Assembly: GCA_021819985.1 (NCBI GenBank)
Contig: JAKAEG010000012.1
Coordinates: 1-12,594, forward strand
From: Nitrospirota bacterium
Lineage (GTDB): Bacteria; Nitrospirota; Thermodesulfovibrionia; Thermodesulfovibrionales; JdFR-88
Direction of reading: 5' to 3'
Length of the DNA stretch: 12,594 nt
Below are positions 12,237-12,594 of the stretch, one piece after another. The first letter of the stretch is position 1. Every line of letters starts with the position of its first letter. Below the pieces are notes generated by a model. That model ran no database searches and was not told the DNA's origin. It worked only from the letters and a program-made list of their open reading frames with translations. A program made the position numbers and the translations under genes.

Positions 12237-12594
12237 ATGCCGATACGTAAATCAGAAGCTGTATGGGAAGGGAACCTTAAAAAAGGCAATGGGACCGTAA
12301 AACTTGGAAGCGGCATGTTCGAGGGCCCTTACTCGTTCTCGTCCCGCTTTGAGCAGGGGCCTGGCACAAACCCTGAGGAACTCATCGCAGCCGCGCATGC
12401 GGGCTGCTTTTCAATGGCCCTTTCGGGGCTTCTGGAGCAGGCGGGGTTCAAGCCGGAGCGCATCAAGACCACAGCCAACGTGCATATCGAAAAAAGCGGC
12501 GAGGGATTCAGGATCACAAAAAGCGAGTTGGAATGTGACGCCCAGATCCCCGGCATCGACGAAAAACAGTTCCAACAGCAGGCCGAAACCGCAA
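12237..12594 (+). CDS. osmC: OsmC-type peroxiredoxin (partial, right edge)
   Basis: The first 119 codons of an OsmC family hydroperoxide reductase, which detoxifies organic and inorganic peroxides in the cytoplasm. The start is ATG 12237, seven bases after AGGAGG. Visible features are the N-terminal SEAVWEGNLKKGNGTVKLGSG and the core GTNPEELIAAAHAGCFSMAL, with the peroxidatic Cys57. The helix after it, ALSGLLEQAGF, and ITKSELECDAQIPGID (93-108) also match OsmC. Family members have a second catalytic cysteine in a later CPVS-like motif, which lies beyond the end of the window. Cys100 is an extra cysteine not expected at that strand. OsmC proper is favoured over Ohr because of the AAHAGCFSMALS context. 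Confidence 0.92.
   Translation, partial: MPIRKSEAVWEGNLKKGNGTVKLGSGMFEGPYSFSSRFEQGPGTNPEELIAAAHAGCFSMALSGLLEQAGFKPERIKTTANVHIEKSGEGFRITKSELECDAQIPGIDEKQFQQQAETA

Overview
The window looks like ordinary chromosome of a Gram-negative bacterium, with a phage-derived control module at its left edge. Exported c-type cytochromes, a broken outer-membrane-like gene and dispersed GC-rich hairpin repeats (tcattcccgc...gcgggaatcc type) suggest an anaerobic or microaerophilic lineage such as Nitrospirota or Desulfobacterota. That placement is inference; no rRNA or other taxonomic marker is present.

Layout. 1-1500: a Mor-type activator (minus strand) faces a LexA/CI-like autocleavable repressor (plus strand) across a 306-bp control region with two near-identical palindromic operators and a perfect TATAAT. 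This resembles the lysogeny control end of a Mu-like prophage. 1501-1821: a repeat-filled spacer. 1822-2385: a Nudix hydrolase, convergent with a long minus-strand block. From right to left, that block (9029 to 2494) holds an acyl-CoA/acyl-ACP synthetase, a three-heme c7-type cytochrome, a small membrane one-heme protein, a fused substrate-binding/permease protein and its ATPase (polar amino acid ABC importer), a 64-residue unknown, msrB and a DoxX protein. 9283-11473: plus-strand msrA, a secreted YtkA-like protein and an aldo/keto reductase. 11532-11977: a frameshifted outer-membrane protein remnant, then a repeat, then the start of osmC running off the right edge.

Functional theme. MsrA, MsrB, OsmC, DoxX, a Nudix hydrolase and an aldo/keto reductase make a loose oxidant-damage and detoxification neighbourhood. 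The ABC importer is a complete transporter in two genes.

Most notable structural finding: two MITE-like elements (3006-3166 and 3907-4165) share ends reading GAACCTRTCT-AAAA and are bordered by TA. Each has one end lying exactly in the stop codon of a gene (msrB and the ABC ATPase), so the TAG stop is made from the target TA plus the first G of the element. Both carry internal hairpins that recur elsewhere in the window. I did not find a clearly novel multi-gene system.
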